A DNA stretch of 49,225 bases from the NCBI GenBank assembly GCA_028287895.1, contig JAQBOV010000031.1:1-49225 (forward strand). The letters are read 5' to 3'. The translations under genes and the position numbers were made by a program. The notes under the pieces were generated by a model, which was not told where the DNA came from, did no database searches, and was given only the letters and a program-made list of their open reading frames with translations. Position 1 is the first letter of the stretch. Every line of letters starts with the position of its first letter. This stretch comes from Mucilaginibacter sp. GTDB lineage: Bacteria; Bacteroidota; Bacteroidia; Sphingobacteriales; Sphingobacteriaceae. Shown here one piece after another: positions 1 through 9,462 of this stretch.

Positions 1-110
1 ATAAATTCAAGCCGGACTTTGTCCATGCTTGCTTTTATTAGTTTATTATCCTGGGCGGTGGCAATGTGCAGTATGAAAAGGCAAAATAAAAACGTATAAA
101 TTTTTTTCAT
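1..110 (-). CDS. Partial exported protein, N-terminus only
   Basis: The reverse strand starts with ATG at 110 and reads 36 codons to the window edge without a stop. The first residues, MKKIYTFLFCLFILHIATAQ, are a typical Sec signal peptide with a cleavage site after an A-x-A-Q pattern, so the product is exported. The rest (DNKLIKASMDKVRLEF) is too short to assign. It lies downstream of SusD on the same strand, but a strong terminator at 198-233 separates the two, so it probably has its own promoter. It could be another protein of the same polysaccharide locus; that is inference from position only. Confidence 0.7.
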   Translation of the reverse strand, partial: MKKIYTFLFCLFILHIATAQDNKLIKASMDKVRLEF

Positions 111-197
111 TAGAATATCCGGCTTAAAGATGATGGGGGTTCATCAATGATTTAAGTTTCAAAGTAACTCGTTTGTTATAATTTTGATTTTAAAATT

Positions 198-233
198 AAA
201 AAAGTGTAAAGCCATCTCACCTGCTTTACACTT
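198..233 (-). terminator. Rho-independent terminator after susD
   Basis: An 11-bp perfect inverted repeat (AAGTGTAAAGC at 202-212 and GCTTTACACTT at 223-233) has a 10-base loop. On the minus strand it is followed by a run of T residues. It sits 18 bases past the susD stop codon and should end the susC-susD transcript. Confidence 0.85.
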
Positions 234-250
234 AATTAATCAACTGTATA

Positions 251-2086
251 CTAATAATTCGGGTTTTGTTTGATCTTACTATTGGTGTTGACCTCACTTA
301 ACGGGATAGGCCATACATATGATTTGGCCGGATCAAATGTAGTGGAGAATGGTTGTGTGGTATTCAGGGCCGTTCCAAAAAACGTAGCCTCTGAAGCCCC
401 GATTTTCCACCTGCACACATCAAACCACCATGAACCTTCATTGAACAACTCTGCCCAGCGTTCATAATATAAAGGGTTGTTACCCAATACAGGATCTGAA
501 GCATTTGCGGCGCTTGTTTGATCGGTAACAGATTTATAATCAATTGCAGATGCGGCGTTAATTGGTAAACCATAGGCTCTGCGTTTGACTTTATTCAAGT
601 ATTCCAAACCGGTAGCGTTATCGCCCGAATTTATAGAGGCCTCTGCATATAATAAATAAACATCTGCTAAACGTAACAGATAATAATCCCACTTATCAGA
701 ATTGATGGTATTTTCATTATAGTCGATCGGTGCATATTTTCTCATGCTGAATCCATAATGATTTTGTTGAAAGGCATACACATCAGGTTTAGAAACAAGC
801 GCCCAGTTGGTACCGTCGAACTTAACTGAATCGATCCATGGCTGCAGGGTGTTTACCCATAAGCGCGGGTCAGCAGTTTGATTTGTTCTTACTGCTAATG
901 CACTTGCTTTATAGACAGGGTCCTGAATAACTTTAGGGTTCAGGAATGATGGATTTGATCCGGTATATTTAGGATTAGGAACTAAATTATAAGCGCTGCC
1001 AATTGAATAACCGAAGCGAACCACGTTTTGATCGTGGACAAACTCATTAGGATATCCCAATGCCTGTGTAGTACCCTCAGTTCCATCAAAAGGGACAGTT
1101 CCGCTATACCCGCCGAATGTTCTCGGTGCCCAGATAAGGCCATTAATCGTGGATGAATTCGCTGCACCGCTGTATATACCATAACCGCCATTTGAATTCT
1201 GGTCAATATACAACTCAAGCAATGACTCGCTGTTGAATTTATTGCTACCGTTAAATGCGTCATGATAGACATTATAAGGCATCAGCGACTTTCCGCTATT
1301 GGTAATTACATCCAATAATGTGGTTTTTGCATCGGCCCAATCCTGGGTATAAACATAAGCCTTACCTAATAAGCCTTTTGCTGACCATTCAGTAGCACGA
1401 GCAGCATCCGAGGCCGGCCAGACTTTTCCCTTAAGCAATGTTGCAGCCTGTTTAAAGTCGCTGATGACCAAAGCCCACGTATCCTTTACCGAGCTGCGCG
1501 CTACCTGTGTTCCGGCAAGGTTCGCAGGAACTTCCGTATATAGCGGGACGCCCATTTTATCGCCATTGACGCCGCCGGCAGCCATGTAAGATTCGCCAAA
1601 AAGGCATTCCAGTTGCATATAATACCACCCACGAAGACAGTGTGCCTGTCCCAAAATCAGGTTGATGGCATTTTTATCGGCAGATGGATCTGTTTTCAGT
1701 AAAGTACCGGCTGCATAAATAGTCACGTTACAGTCCTTTATACCTACGTATAATGCCTGCCATGTTTCTGAAGGATATTGATTACCAACCGACAGATTAT
1801 TGGCTGCCATTTCATTCCATCCGGTGTCGCCGTTGTACTCAGAATTAACCGTATGCATTGAATTTGACAATGCTTTAGGCAAATAATGAAACCCGAAGAT
1901 GCCCTGATCGCGCAAGTTGGCATAAGCTGATACCAATACGCTTTGCAGGTCGCTGACAGTTTTTGGATAAGTACTACTGCTGTACTGATTTGGAGGCCCT
2001 ACGTTGATGGGAGCCTTTTTACATCCCGCCACTAAAACAAGGGCGAGCGCTGCTATATATATTTTCTTTGACATTTTGATAATCAT
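251..2086 (-). CDS. SusD/RagB-family nutrient-binding outer-membrane lipoprotein
   Basis: SusD-type proteins are cell-surface lipoproteins that cap a SusC channel and bind glycans or other nutrients. The N-terminus has a hydrophobic stretch ending in a lipobox (LVAGC, Cys near residue 22) followed by charged residues, as in surface lipoproteins. The TPR-like helical body and C-terminal features such as YYERWAELFNEGSWWFDVCRW and the ending with VWPIPLSEVNTN...KQNPNY are classic for the family, and 611 residues is a normal length. It starts 9 bases after the susC stop codon, so the two are cotranscribed. Start could be the ATG at 2086 or the ATG four codons later (2074). The substrate cannot be told from sequence; no glycoside hydrolase is visible beside it. 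Confidence 0.95.
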   Translation of the reverse strand: MIIKMSKKIYIAALALVLVAGCKKAPINVGPPNQYSSSTYPKTVSDLQSVLVSAYANLRDQGIFGFHYLPKALSNSMHTVNSEYNGDTGWNEMAANNLSVGNQYPSETWQALYVGIKDCNVTIYAAGTLLKTDPSADKNAINLILGQAHCLRGWYYMQLECLFGESYMAAGGVNGDKMGVPLYTEVPANLAGTQVARSSVKDTWALVISDFKQAATLLKGKVWPASDAARATEWSAKGLLGKAYVYTQDWADAKTTLLDVITNSGKSLMPYNVYHDAFNGSNKFNSESLLELYIDQNSNGGYGIYSGAANSSTINGLIWAPRTFGGYSGTVPFDGTEGTTQALGYPNEFVHDQNVVRFGYSIGSAYNLVPNPKYTGSNPSFLNPKVIQDPVYKASALAVRTNQTADPRLWVNTLQPWIDSVKFDGTNWALVSKPDVYAFQQNHYGFSMRKYAPIDYNENTINSDKWDYYLLRLADVYLLYAEASINSGDNATGLEYLNKVKRRAYGLPINAASAIDYKSVTDQTSAANASDPVLGNNPLYYERWAELFNEGSWWFDVCRWKIGASEATFFGTALNTTQPFSTTFDPAKSYVWPIPLSEVNTNSKIKQNPNY

Positions 2087-2095
2087 TTAAGGTTA

Positions 2096-5000
2096 TTATT
2101 GGAAATTAACATCTAGACCAACAGAGTAAATCCTCGCCTGCGGGTAGTTTGTAACCGCATCAACTCCTTGGGTAGTAACATTAATGGATCCACCAGAAGT
2201 AAATGCACTGCCTAATTCAGGATCAAGTCCTTTATACTTTGTAATGGTGAACACATTATTTGCCATCACAAATAATCTGGCGCTTTTAACACTCATGCGC
2301 TGTAAAAAGCCACCTTGAAAAGTAAAGCCTAGCTGTAAGTTTTTAAGTTTCAGGTATGCCCCGTTTTCAACAAAATAACTGTTTACTGATGAATAATTCT
2401 GGTTTGGGTCCGTTACAAATCCGCCGCTGGTGGGTACGCCGAGCCTCGGTTGCGATGTAAGGCCATTTGAACCCAGGAATGAATCGTTGAAAACCTGGCT
2501 GGTGGTATTACCATCTGCAAATAATGATTGCTCATATGCCTTTACGCCATTAAATAGTTGAACACCGGTCACCCCGTGAAATAATGCAGCCAGGTCAAAG
2601 CCTCCATAATTAAGATGGAGCGTGAAACCATAGGTCATTTTAGGATTAGGGTTACCAATTACCTGCCTGTCGTGAGCATCAATCTTCCCGTTGCCGTCTA
2701 AGTCCTGATACTGGAGGTCACCAGCATGGGCGACATTTCCGTTAACCGTTTGTTTGGCTGCATCAGCATCTGTTGTGAATATACCGGTCGCTTTATACCC
2801 ATAGAATGAACCAAAAGGAAGTCCCACTTTTGTAATGGTCAATTGCTGGTTTGGCATTTTATTGAAAGCCACGTCACCTGCACCTGTGGCATTATTATAA
2901 TTGTAATAATTATAGCCACCGTATACCGCATCGGTAGCGGCACCACTTAACTTAGTTACCCTATTTCTGTTAAAGGATGCATTTGCACTGATGTCGAAAC
3001 CCAGTTTACCTATCTTATTGCGATAGCCCAGCATCAAGTCCACCCCCTTGTTTTCAACATCGCCAATATTGGTGATATAAGGCGCTGTAAAACCCGAGCT
3101 CTGGGCCAATGTGAGCGCATAGATCAGATCAGAGGTCTTTTTATTATACCATTCTGCTGTAAAATAAAGACTGCCATGTAAAGCCTCACCGTCAATACCT
3201 ATATTGGTCTCCGTTATTGTTTCCCAATGTAAATCGGGATTAGGTATTCCATTTAAAGTATTGGCTATCTGAGTTGGCTGACCCGCATTAAACATTTGCC
3301 CCCCGCCTGCGATACCTGTTGTAAGATTGTTCTGAAGGTAACTGGATGTGAAAAAATATGCCGGGAAACCATTGCTGTTACCCAATTGACCATAGCTGCC
3401 GCGGAATTTCAGGTTATTGAAGATCGGCAACAGGCTTTTGAAAAATGGCTCTTCGCTAATGGCCCAGCCCGCAGATACCGCCGGGAATATACCTTTGGCT
3501 TTGTTAGGACCAAACTGGGTATAGTTAGCATCCTGCCTGATTGAGCCAGAGATAAAATAACGCTCGGCAAAATTATAATTCAAACGTGCAAACTCCGATT
3601 TTATCAGACTTTGTGGATCATATGAACCTGCAAGTGACAGAGACGAAGCTGAAGTCTGAACATAAGAATACCCATTAATGCCCACCTGGCTTTCGCTTGA
3701 ATAGATATTGTTTGTTCTACCCGAAATCTGCTCATAACCTACCAAAGCGCTGATATTGTGTCTATTAAAACTTTGGTTAAAGGATAGCACATAGTTGCTG
3801 GTTAACTGCTTACTCTCCGCATAGTATTTAGAAAGCGAGTTTACATTTGAGGAAACTGGTCCGAAATTATAGGTATTCTGGAAGTAATCTTGTGTTTCCA
3901 AATAATAACTATAGCCAAAGGTTGATTTGAAGTTGAGGTGGAAGGGAAGCTTTATATCAACATAACCATTAGCCTGAAAATTGTTCTTCGTGTTTTGTGC
4001 GCTTGCAGCATTAACTGCCCCCAATGGATTTGGTCCCTGGAACGACAGGCCGTTGTATCCTGCCGGTTCAGTGCCATAGCTGCCATCTTTGTTGTATACA
4101 GGGATGATAGGCTGTGTTCGGAAGGGTGCGTTTTGTACAAATGCCTGCGCGCCCATAAGTGGTGAAGTTATCCGTTGAGAACCACTCACCTGCTCGCCTA
4201 TGGTAATATATTTGCTCAGCTTGTAATCTGTATTGATACGCGCACCGCCGATATTTGAATAGTTTTTAATAAAGATACCGGTTTGCTGATTATAAAAGCC
4301 GGATGCAAGGTAATTCACATGATCGGATGCTCCGGCAATTGACAGATTATAGTTCTGTTCCGTACCATTACGGTATAATTCATTGACCCAGTCTGTATTT
4401 GCCAGGGTATCGGTCTTAGTAGCGCCTGCAAAGAATTTCGGATTAACAATATTCTGTAATTTTATATAGTTATCCCTGTCAAGCAAGTGAACCAATTCCG
4501 GTTTGGTAATACCGTATCTTGCGCTGAAGCTGATTGTGGGCTGTGCTGTTGAACCCTTTTTAGTGGTCACCAATATAACACCGCCGGCGGCAGCAGAGCC
4601 GTAAATGGCCGCAGAAGCTGCATCCTTGGCAACATCAATTGATTTAACATCCTGCGGGTTGATATTGTTCAGGTCTGACTGCCGGATACCATCAACAATG
4701 TATAATGGATTTGGCTGATAAAAAGAGGCCACGCCCCTGATGATGATTTGCGGAACAGCATCTGGCGCGCCAGAGGTAGTTATGTTTACACCCGCAACCC
4801 TTCCCTGTAGTCCTTCAAGGGGATTAGTGATCGGTTGATCTTTAAATACATCGCCCTTTACGGATGAAATGGCTCCGGTAAGATCTTTTCTTTTCTGTGT
4901 ACCGTAACCAATCACTACCACTTCATTCAGGGCCTGTGCCTCTTCTGTTAAAGAAATGTCGAGAGATGTCCGGTTATTTATTTTTACTTCTCGTCTGATA

Positions 5001-5239
5001 AATCCTACCATGGAAAATACCAGCACATCGTTGCCGCTTGCCCCAATGGTATATTTACCATTGACATCCGTATTAGCGCCTTTGGTGGTTCCCCGGATAA
5101 CTACAGTCGCACCCTGAAGTGCGTTCCCTTTTTCATCGGTAACTTTACCGGTTACTGACACATTCTGCGCCATCGCCCAGGATGATATCAGCAAAAACAA
5201 AGGATAAACGAATAATTTTAGTAATCGTCTTTTAAACAT
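2096..5239 (-). CDS. SusC/RagA-family TonB-linked outer-membrane transporter
   Basis: This is the TonB-dependent channel that imports the nutrient captured by its SusD partner. It has a signal peptide ending AMAQ (residue about 25), a CarboxypepD_reg-like domain at about 28-110 (VTGKVTDEKGNALQGATV), the SusC signature ALNEVVVIGYGTQKRKDLTG at about 105-125, a plug domain, and a 22-strand beta barrel ending in aromatic FQ. The length of 1047 residues is normal. There is no N-terminal STN or DUF4880-partner extension, so anti-sigma signalling is not expected. The likely regulator is the DUF6377 protein encoded just upstream on the same strand. Substrate unknown. Confidence 0.96.
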   Translation of the reverse strand: MFKRRLLKLFVYPLFLLISSWAMAQNVSVTGKVTDEKGNALQGATVVIRGTTKGANTDVNGKYTIGASGNDVLVFSMVGFIRREVKINNRTSLDISLTEEAQALNEVVVIGYGTQKRKDLTGAISSVKGDVFKDQPITNPLEGLQGRVAGVNITTSGAPDAVPQIIIRGVASFYQPNPLYIVDGIRQSDLNNINPQDVKSIDVAKDAASAAIYGSAAAGGVILVTTKKGSTAQPTISFSARYGITKPELVHLLDRDNYIKLQNIVNPKFFAGATKTDTLANTDWVNELYRNGTEQNYNLSIAGASDHVNYLASGFYNQQTGIFIKNYSNIGGARINTDYKLSKYITIGEQVSGSQRITSPLMGAQAFVQNAPFRTQPIIPVYNKDGSYGTEPAGYNGLSFQGPNPLGAVNAASAQNTKNNFQANGYVDIKLPFHLNFKSTFGYSYYLETQDYFQNTYNFGPVSSNVNSLSKYYAESKQLTSNYVLSFNQSFNRHNISALVGYEQISGRTNNIYSSESQVGINGYSYVQTSASSLSLAGSYDPQSLIKSEFARLNYNFAERYFISGSIRQDANYTQFGPNKAKGIFPAVSAGWAISEEPFFKSLLPIFNNLKFRGSYGQLGNSNGFPAYFFTSSYLQNNLTTGIAGGGQMFNAGQPTQIANTLNGIPNPDLHWETITETNIGIDGEALHGSLYFTAEWYNKKTSDLIYALTLAQSSGFTAPYITNIGDVENKGVDLMLGYRNKIGKLGFDISANASFNRNRVTKLSGAATDAVYGGYNYYNYNNATGAGDVAFNKMPNQQLTITKVGLPFGSFYGYKATGIFTTDADAAKQTVNGNVAHAGDLQYQDLDGNGKIDAHDRQVIGNPNPKMTYGFTLHLNYGGFDLAALFHGVTGVQLFNGVKAYEQSLFADGNTTSQVFNDSFLGSNGLTSQPRLGVPTSGGFVTDPNQNYSSVNSYFVENGAYLKLKNLQLGFTFQGGFLQRMSVKSARLFVMANNVFTITKYKGLDPELGSAFTSGGSINVTTQGVDAVTNYPQARIYSVGLDVNFQ

Positions 5240-5663
5240 AATGTTTAGATTTTAGGTTATTGATTGATTAATTGGTTGTTGTTCGGTAAAACTTTATAGC
5301 TGCCGTTACCCTGATAGTAAATGCATATTGAAATGCTTTTTGCGGGTCATGCTACTGTACAATAAACGATGCACAGGAAAGCATGCAGACAGCGGAAAAT
5401 ACCCCTGGAATGGCTTCATAAAAAAATTAAGAATTTAGAAATAATTGGTTTGTAATGCCGGTAAGTCCTGAACGACTTTCAGAGATTTACAACAGCATAT
5501 CAAAATGACGGGATAAAATCAAGGGCAACAATTTTCCCAGAGAAAATATAAATCAACCGAACAGGTATTTTATTGTAAGCTATTGATTATAAACAACTTA
5601 TAAAATAGCGTATGCGGATAAAATATAAACGATGTATAACAGGAATCTAACGTTAAGCTTTAT
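5240..5663. other. Intergenic region, probable susC promoter region
   Basis: These 424 bases lie between the regulator stop codon and the susC start, both on the minus strand. They are AT-rich, and no open frame in them looks coding. They should hold the susC promoter and binding sites for its regulator. I could not find a clear TAnnTTTG element or an obvious palindromic operator here. Confidence 0.4.
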
Positions 5664-7268
5664 TCAGAAGGCTTTAATAGCCATGATAGCATGTTCAAAT
5701 TCCTCGTTTGAGACCGTTGATTTGCCTTTGATGCGGGCTTTATAATTATAAATGGTATTTACAGAGTACTCTAATATATTGGCAATCTTCTCGGTATCAT
5801 GAATACCGAGTCTGATCAGGGCAAATATACGCAAGTCAGTGTTGAGCAATTGATTGGGTAAAAGTTTTACCCGGTGCTCCTCATCAAACAATGCATTGTA
5901 GTTACAAAGGAAATTAGGGAATATCTTCAGAAATGCTTTATCAAAATTGATAAAAAGCTCTTCACGTTCTTTCGTGAGGTTAATGTTATTAACTACAATG
6001 CGAATATCATCAAACCTTTTGGTGGTAAGCTTATTATCAACCGAGCGTTTAAACTTTTCAAGTTTATTAATATACTCGGATATGAGATTAAAGTAATAGC
6101 CGATATACTCTTCCTTTATTTGATCGGCCTCATTCAATTTACCAATAGTTTCCTGCAGGTTGTGATTGACCTGCTGGATGATCTTATCTGCTATTCTTAG
6201 TTTTCTGAGCTGCTTATAAATTATTATGGCAAATACCACAACAACAAAAGATAGTACCGTAAGTGATGAGGCATACAAAAACAAGACCCTGCGCTGCCCT
6301 TCGACTGAATTAATTCGTTCGCTTGCGATAACCGGTAAGATGGCACTAACCTGTATTTTCCTTTGCCTGGCCCCATAATATATGGCATCCTCCATCGATT
6401 GTTTTATGAAAACATAAGCATTCCGGGCATCGCCCTGTTTATTTAGCAACTGCGCCAGATTAAGCATTGCAGCGGCTTCTTTGGTGGATGCCTTTATATC
6501 AGCGATTGCTGCCAGCATCAGCAGGTTGATAGCGCTATCGGGCTTGTTTGTCCGGATATAAATATCGCTTAATGTAGATGCAGCTACTGCAAATTGGTGA
6601 TTGCTTAAATGGTATCGCCCGACAAGCGTCTGCAGATTAGTGATCGCCTTGTCAGTATTTCCCCTTTTAAGGTATTTTAATCCATCATAATAAATATACT
6701 CGAATGAATTTGCTTTACATAGCGTCATTCCCGAGTCGATATATTTGTCGGCACGGCCATTGTAGATTGGCGTGTAATAATCTTCCTTATCGAAATCGGC
6801 GAGGTCATAATAGGTACGGGCGGTAAGAAAATAATACTCTTTCTTTTCCGAATCGGCCAGCAGTTTCACATTAACCGTACGCAATGAGTCAAACGTCTCC
6901 TTGAACATTCCGGACGAAAGCAAAATAAAACCCAATTTAATCTTTCCATAAGCAATTTTGGCAGGGTCCTTCAGGAGGCGCCCTACCTGTTGGAGTTTTT
7001 GGGTATAGCTGAATGCCTCTGCGTAATTGAATGATTTATATTCATTATATAACTCCAAATAAATACCATACCGCTTATTCAGATTGGGGCTGTCATCATC
7101 ATTGAGCTGCTTTTTTAAATTATTTATCCGCCTTAGCTTCTCTTGGTCATAATCCTTTTTTTTATCAAGAATGGTATTGAGTTTATTTAGCAAACTATCA
7201 TAACCCTGGTTGGCGAAGACCGGTTGAAATAAAAATAGAACTGCAAATGAAACTAATAACTTTTTCAT
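5664..7268 (-). CDS. DUF6377-type membrane sensor with TPR region and LuxR-like HTH
   Basis: The protein starts with a signal peptide (to about residue 20, VFA), has an extracytoplasmic helical TPR-like region (about 25-320), one transmembrane helix at about 327-350 (LYASSLTVLSFVVVVFAIII), a coiled coil, and a cytoplasmic C-terminal domain. The C-terminus contains a helix-turn-helix like that of LuxR/GerE proteins (RLGIHDTEKIANILEYSVNT followed by IYNYKARIKGKS). This layout is that of DUF6377 proteins, which in Bacteroidota often sit next to SusC/SusD pairs. I infer it senses a periplasmic signal and controls the adjacent susCD directly from the membrane. There is no histidine-kinase or receiver domain. 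Length 534 is normal for the family. Confidence 0.85.
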   Translation of the reverse strand: MKKLLVSFAVLFLFQPVFANQGYDSLLNKLNTILDKKKDYDQEKLRRINNLKKQLNDDDSPNLNKRYGIYLELYNEYKSFNYAEAFSYTQKLQQVGRLLKDPAKIAYGKIKLGFILLSSGMFKETFDSLRTVNVKLLADSEKKEYYFLTARTYYDLADFDKEDYYTPIYNGRADKYIDSGMTLCKANSFEYIYYDGLKYLKRGNTDKAITNLQTLVGRYHLSNHQFAVAASTLSDIYIRTNKPDSAINLLMLAAIADIKASTKEAAAMLNLAQLLNKQGDARNAYVFIKQSMEDAIYYGARQRKIQVSAILPVIASERINSVEGQRRVLFLYASSLTVLSFVVVVFAIIIYKQLRKLRIADKIIQQVNHNLQETIGKLNEADQIKEEYIGYYFNLISEYINKLEKFKRSVDNKLTTKRFDDIRIVVNNINLTKEREELFINFDKAFLKIFPNFLCNYNALFDEEHRVKLLPNQLLNTDLRIFALIRLGIHDTEKIANILEYSVNTIYNYKARIKGKSTVSNEEFEHAIMAIKAF

Positions 7269-7410
7269 CTTAGGGCATTGGGTTAAAAGCTCCCATCCTG
7301 CCTGTTATTTGATTATTCAGGGAACATAGTTTAGGATGAGGCCGTGATAAAAATAGGAAAAATCTGTCTACCAAGCGATTAAATTTTTAACGAAACAGAG
7401 GTATATAATA

Positions 7411-7527
7411 ATGTCGGTAATCAGCTCAGAGCAGCAGATTGCCATGACCGGTGTTATGATGGCAAATTATGTACCTGATGTACCTATCCACCCCGGGGGC
7501 ATTTGTACCGACCAAGTAAGTGCATAA
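7411..7527 (+). CDS. Possible 38-residue small protein
   Basis: An ATG at 7411 follows the purine-rich sequence AGAGG by about 9 bases and opens 38 codons to a TAA at 7525-7527. The product (starting MSVISSEQQIAMTGVMMANY) has no signal peptide or membrane helix and matches no family I know. The only support is a plausible ribosome-binding site in an otherwise empty gap. It may be chance or a gene remnant. Confidence 0.22.
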   Translation: MSVISSEQQIAMTGVMMANYVPDVPIHPGGICTDQVSA

Positions 7528-7752
7528 GAAATCGAAAGGCGTAAAAAGTTTGTCGATCGGTAAAAAGAATTAAGATACAGAGGAAACAATTTAATCATTA
7601 CATCCCGGTGATCTTATTAATTGTGTTTGTTTCTGGTCACTGATATCAACTCATATTTTATTGAATACGGAAATCCGGACGAACGCACAAAGCGGGTCGT
7701 TATACGGGATACCGGTGCTAAATCACGTCCGTAACCATGGTTTAGTCATCGC

Positions 7753-7785
7753 AAAAAAAACGGCCTTTCTATCACTAGAAGGGCC
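7753..7785 (-). terminator. Rho-independent terminator
   Basis: On the minus strand, GGCCCTTCTA, loop GTGA, and TAGAAAGGCC form a near-perfect 10-bp stem (7762-7785), followed by G and eight T residues. It lies 40 bases past the stop codon of the minus-strand gene at 7826-8617 and ends its transcript. Confidence 0.9.
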
Positions 7786-7825
7786 ATTTAACCGACTTGC
7801 ATGCGGTAATTTAATCCTGCAGAAA

Positions 7826-8617
7826 TTATTTTTTAGCCACCACTTTTACAATCCGGTATATAAATGACATTGGAGGATTTACGGAAATTTTTTGCAATGA
7901 ATCAAGGCCTGAAACAGGGAATTTGGTATCGGTGCTCCATTTTTCCAACAGGGCTGACTGTAAAGACGGATAAATGTCGTAAGACAAGCAATTGAACTTC
8001 ATCGCACCGCCATTAGGAGATAATACAAGGGCATTACCCCAGGCTTTCTGCACGGTTTGATTTTTATCCATGGCTGCTTTGATAAATGGCGCCCAATTAT
8101 TATTCTCTATGGCGTTGAAAGATCTGGGATCTGTTGAATTATGATAGTTCATTTTGATAAATTTAAAATCTTTATCCCCATTGACGTTGGCCACCTGTTG
8201 CCATCCATTATCTTGAACGAAGTATTCAGCGGTCACTGTACTGATGGCATAGGTTTCCATCTTTGAGACAGGAATGTTGGGGAATACCTTTGCCGCGTTA
8301 AAAACATCACTTAAGTCTGCATCTATGTCCGGAAAGGTATTAACAAATAAAACGTTAGGTGAGTTTGGCTCATCCAGGCCACCTACTTTTGCCAGAACGG
8401 CCCAAAAGGTCATTTTCCCGCCATCTACGGCTTTTTGAGCGACTTTGCTCCAATAGGTGGTTTCTCGCTTAAGAAATTCGTCCATTTTATCCGGATCGAC
8501 GCGTCTGTACTGATAAACCGTGATACCTTGTGCATGCAACGCAGTGCTACAATTAAGTACAAGTCCGATAAAAAACAGGATGAATGGCACTGCTGCGGAA
8601 AGAATTTTCTTTTTCAT
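7826..8617 (-). CDS. Exported protein of unknown function
   Basis: I chose the ATG at 8617 because it gives a clean signal peptide (MKKKILSAAVPFILFFIGLV onward, ending LHAQ); an open frame extends 14 codons further upstream but adds a non-signal leader. The mature part is about 230 residues. It begins with a segment (ITVYQYRRVDPDKMDEFLKR) that resembles the start of dimeric alpha-beta barrel domains (ABM/EthD-like: strand, helix, Trp-containing strand), and a second similar segment may follow near residue 140. That fold assignment is a guess; no catalytic residues are recognisable. Single-gene transcript, with its own terminator downstream. Confidence 0.75.
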   Translation of the reverse strand: MKKKILSAAVPFILFFIGLVLNCSTALHAQGITVYQYRRVDPDKMDEFLKRETTYWSKVAQKAVDGGKMTFWAVLAKVGGLDEPNSPNVLFVNTFPDIDADLSDVFNAAKVFPNIPVSKMETYAISTVTAEYFVQDNGWQQVANVNGDKDFKFIKMNYHNSTDPRSFNAIENNNWAPFIKAAMDKNQTVQKAWGNALVLSPNGGAMKFNCLSYDIYPSLQSALLEKWSTDTKFPVSGLDSLQKISVNPPMSFIYRIVKVVAKK

Positions 8618-8659
8618 TTTTTTGGGTTTTAATGGTGAATAGAAGTGTAAGGTGATCAA

Positions 8660-9108
8660 TATGTCAGTTCGGTTTATAAGCGCACCCCGTAGTAATCATT
8701 AATTATAGACTGCCGTAAACTTATTCGGAGAACGATTTTTTCGTTAATAGCGAAGGTTTTCAAACGTCAAACGCTATTAAATTTTTAAACTATTCGTTTG
8801 TGCGTGTTATTTTGTTGGTACTATCTTGCAGGAGCGTATCGGCTGCCCAATTATCTTCTGATTATGAGTGCGTTGCGAATTATATTTGAAGCTAAATAAA
8901 TAATATTAATAAACAAAATAATAATAGTAGAAATATGTATTATTGTTTTTGGATCAGAAGCAGCGGCGTAAATGGCTATCGTTTTTTTAACAAAAAGCGG
9001 CACCCTGCCAAAAACCGGTGGTGACAACACCAACAAAGCGCGGAACACTTCAGGCGGTTTAACTAAATTTATATAAAAGATTAAAGATTTACATTAAATT
9101 AATGCAAG
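8660..9108. other. Intergenic region between divergent genes
   Basis: These 449 bases separate the divergent genes at 7826-8617 and 9109-9462 and must contain both promoters. The middle (about 8740-8960) is very AT-rich. A minus-strand open frame at 8851-9048 has a GTG start and low-complexity Ile-rich sequence; I do not accept it as a gene. No clear consensus promoter was found. Confidence 0.4.
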
Positions 9109-9462
9109 ATGTATAAAGCGTTGTATTTGAGTCCAATGATTCCATCTTATAACGTGAATGAAACGAAGCGCTTTTTTGTGGAGTTATTTGGTTTTGAAGT
9201 GGCCAGGGACGGCGATTATGTCATCATCTATAAAGACAATCATCTTATCCATATTTTGCGTGCAGGCGATATCGGCGAAATGGAATTTTACCTGGAAGTT
9301 GATGACATCGGCAGCTTATGGGATGCCATTAAAGATAACCTGGCAGGCCTTAAAGTAAAACCACCATTTGACCGGGATTATGGAATGCGTGAATTTCATG
9401 TTATTGTCCCGCATACTAAAACCTTAATGTTTGTGGGTCAATCCTTAGCGCAGCGTCAGTAA
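9109..9462 (+). CDS. VOC-family (glyoxalase/bleomycin-resistance fold) protein
   Basis: A 117-residue protein with one vicinal-oxygen-chelate-like module: beta strand (KALYLSPMIPSYNV), helix (NETKRFFVELFGFEVARDGD), strands (YVIIYKDNHLIHILRA), then MEFYLEVDDI, helix, and the C-terminal strand pattern REFHVIVPHTKTLMFVG. The family includes metal-dependent lyases and dioxygenases and also drug-binding proteins. The usual metal ligands are not clearly all present, so a binding or resistance role is as likely as catalysis. Single gene with its own upstream region. Confidence 0.8.
   Translation: MYKALYLSPMIPSYNVNETKRFFVELFGFEVARDGDYVIIYKDNHLIHILRAGDIGEMEFYLEVDDIGSLWDAIKDNLAGLKVKPPFDRDYGMREFHVIVPHTKTLMFVGQSLAQRQ

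Larger units (their letters stand above)
7269..7825. other. Intergenic region with a possible small ORF and a terminator
   Basis: This 557-base gap separates two minus-strand genes. It holds a possible 38-codon ORF on the plus strand (7411-7527) and a good minus-strand terminator (7753-7785). The rest shows no recognisable gene; an open frame at 7661-7867 runs through the terminator and is not believable. Confidence 0.5.

Noticed and set aside
7661..7867. 68-residue plus-strand open frame
   Set aside because: It runs through a strong minus-strand terminator and into the end of the neighbouring gene; the sequence looks random.
8851..9048. 65-residue minus-strand open frame between divergent genes
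   Set aside because: GTG start, Ile-rich low-complexity second half from AT-rich DNA, and no recognisable motif or start signal.
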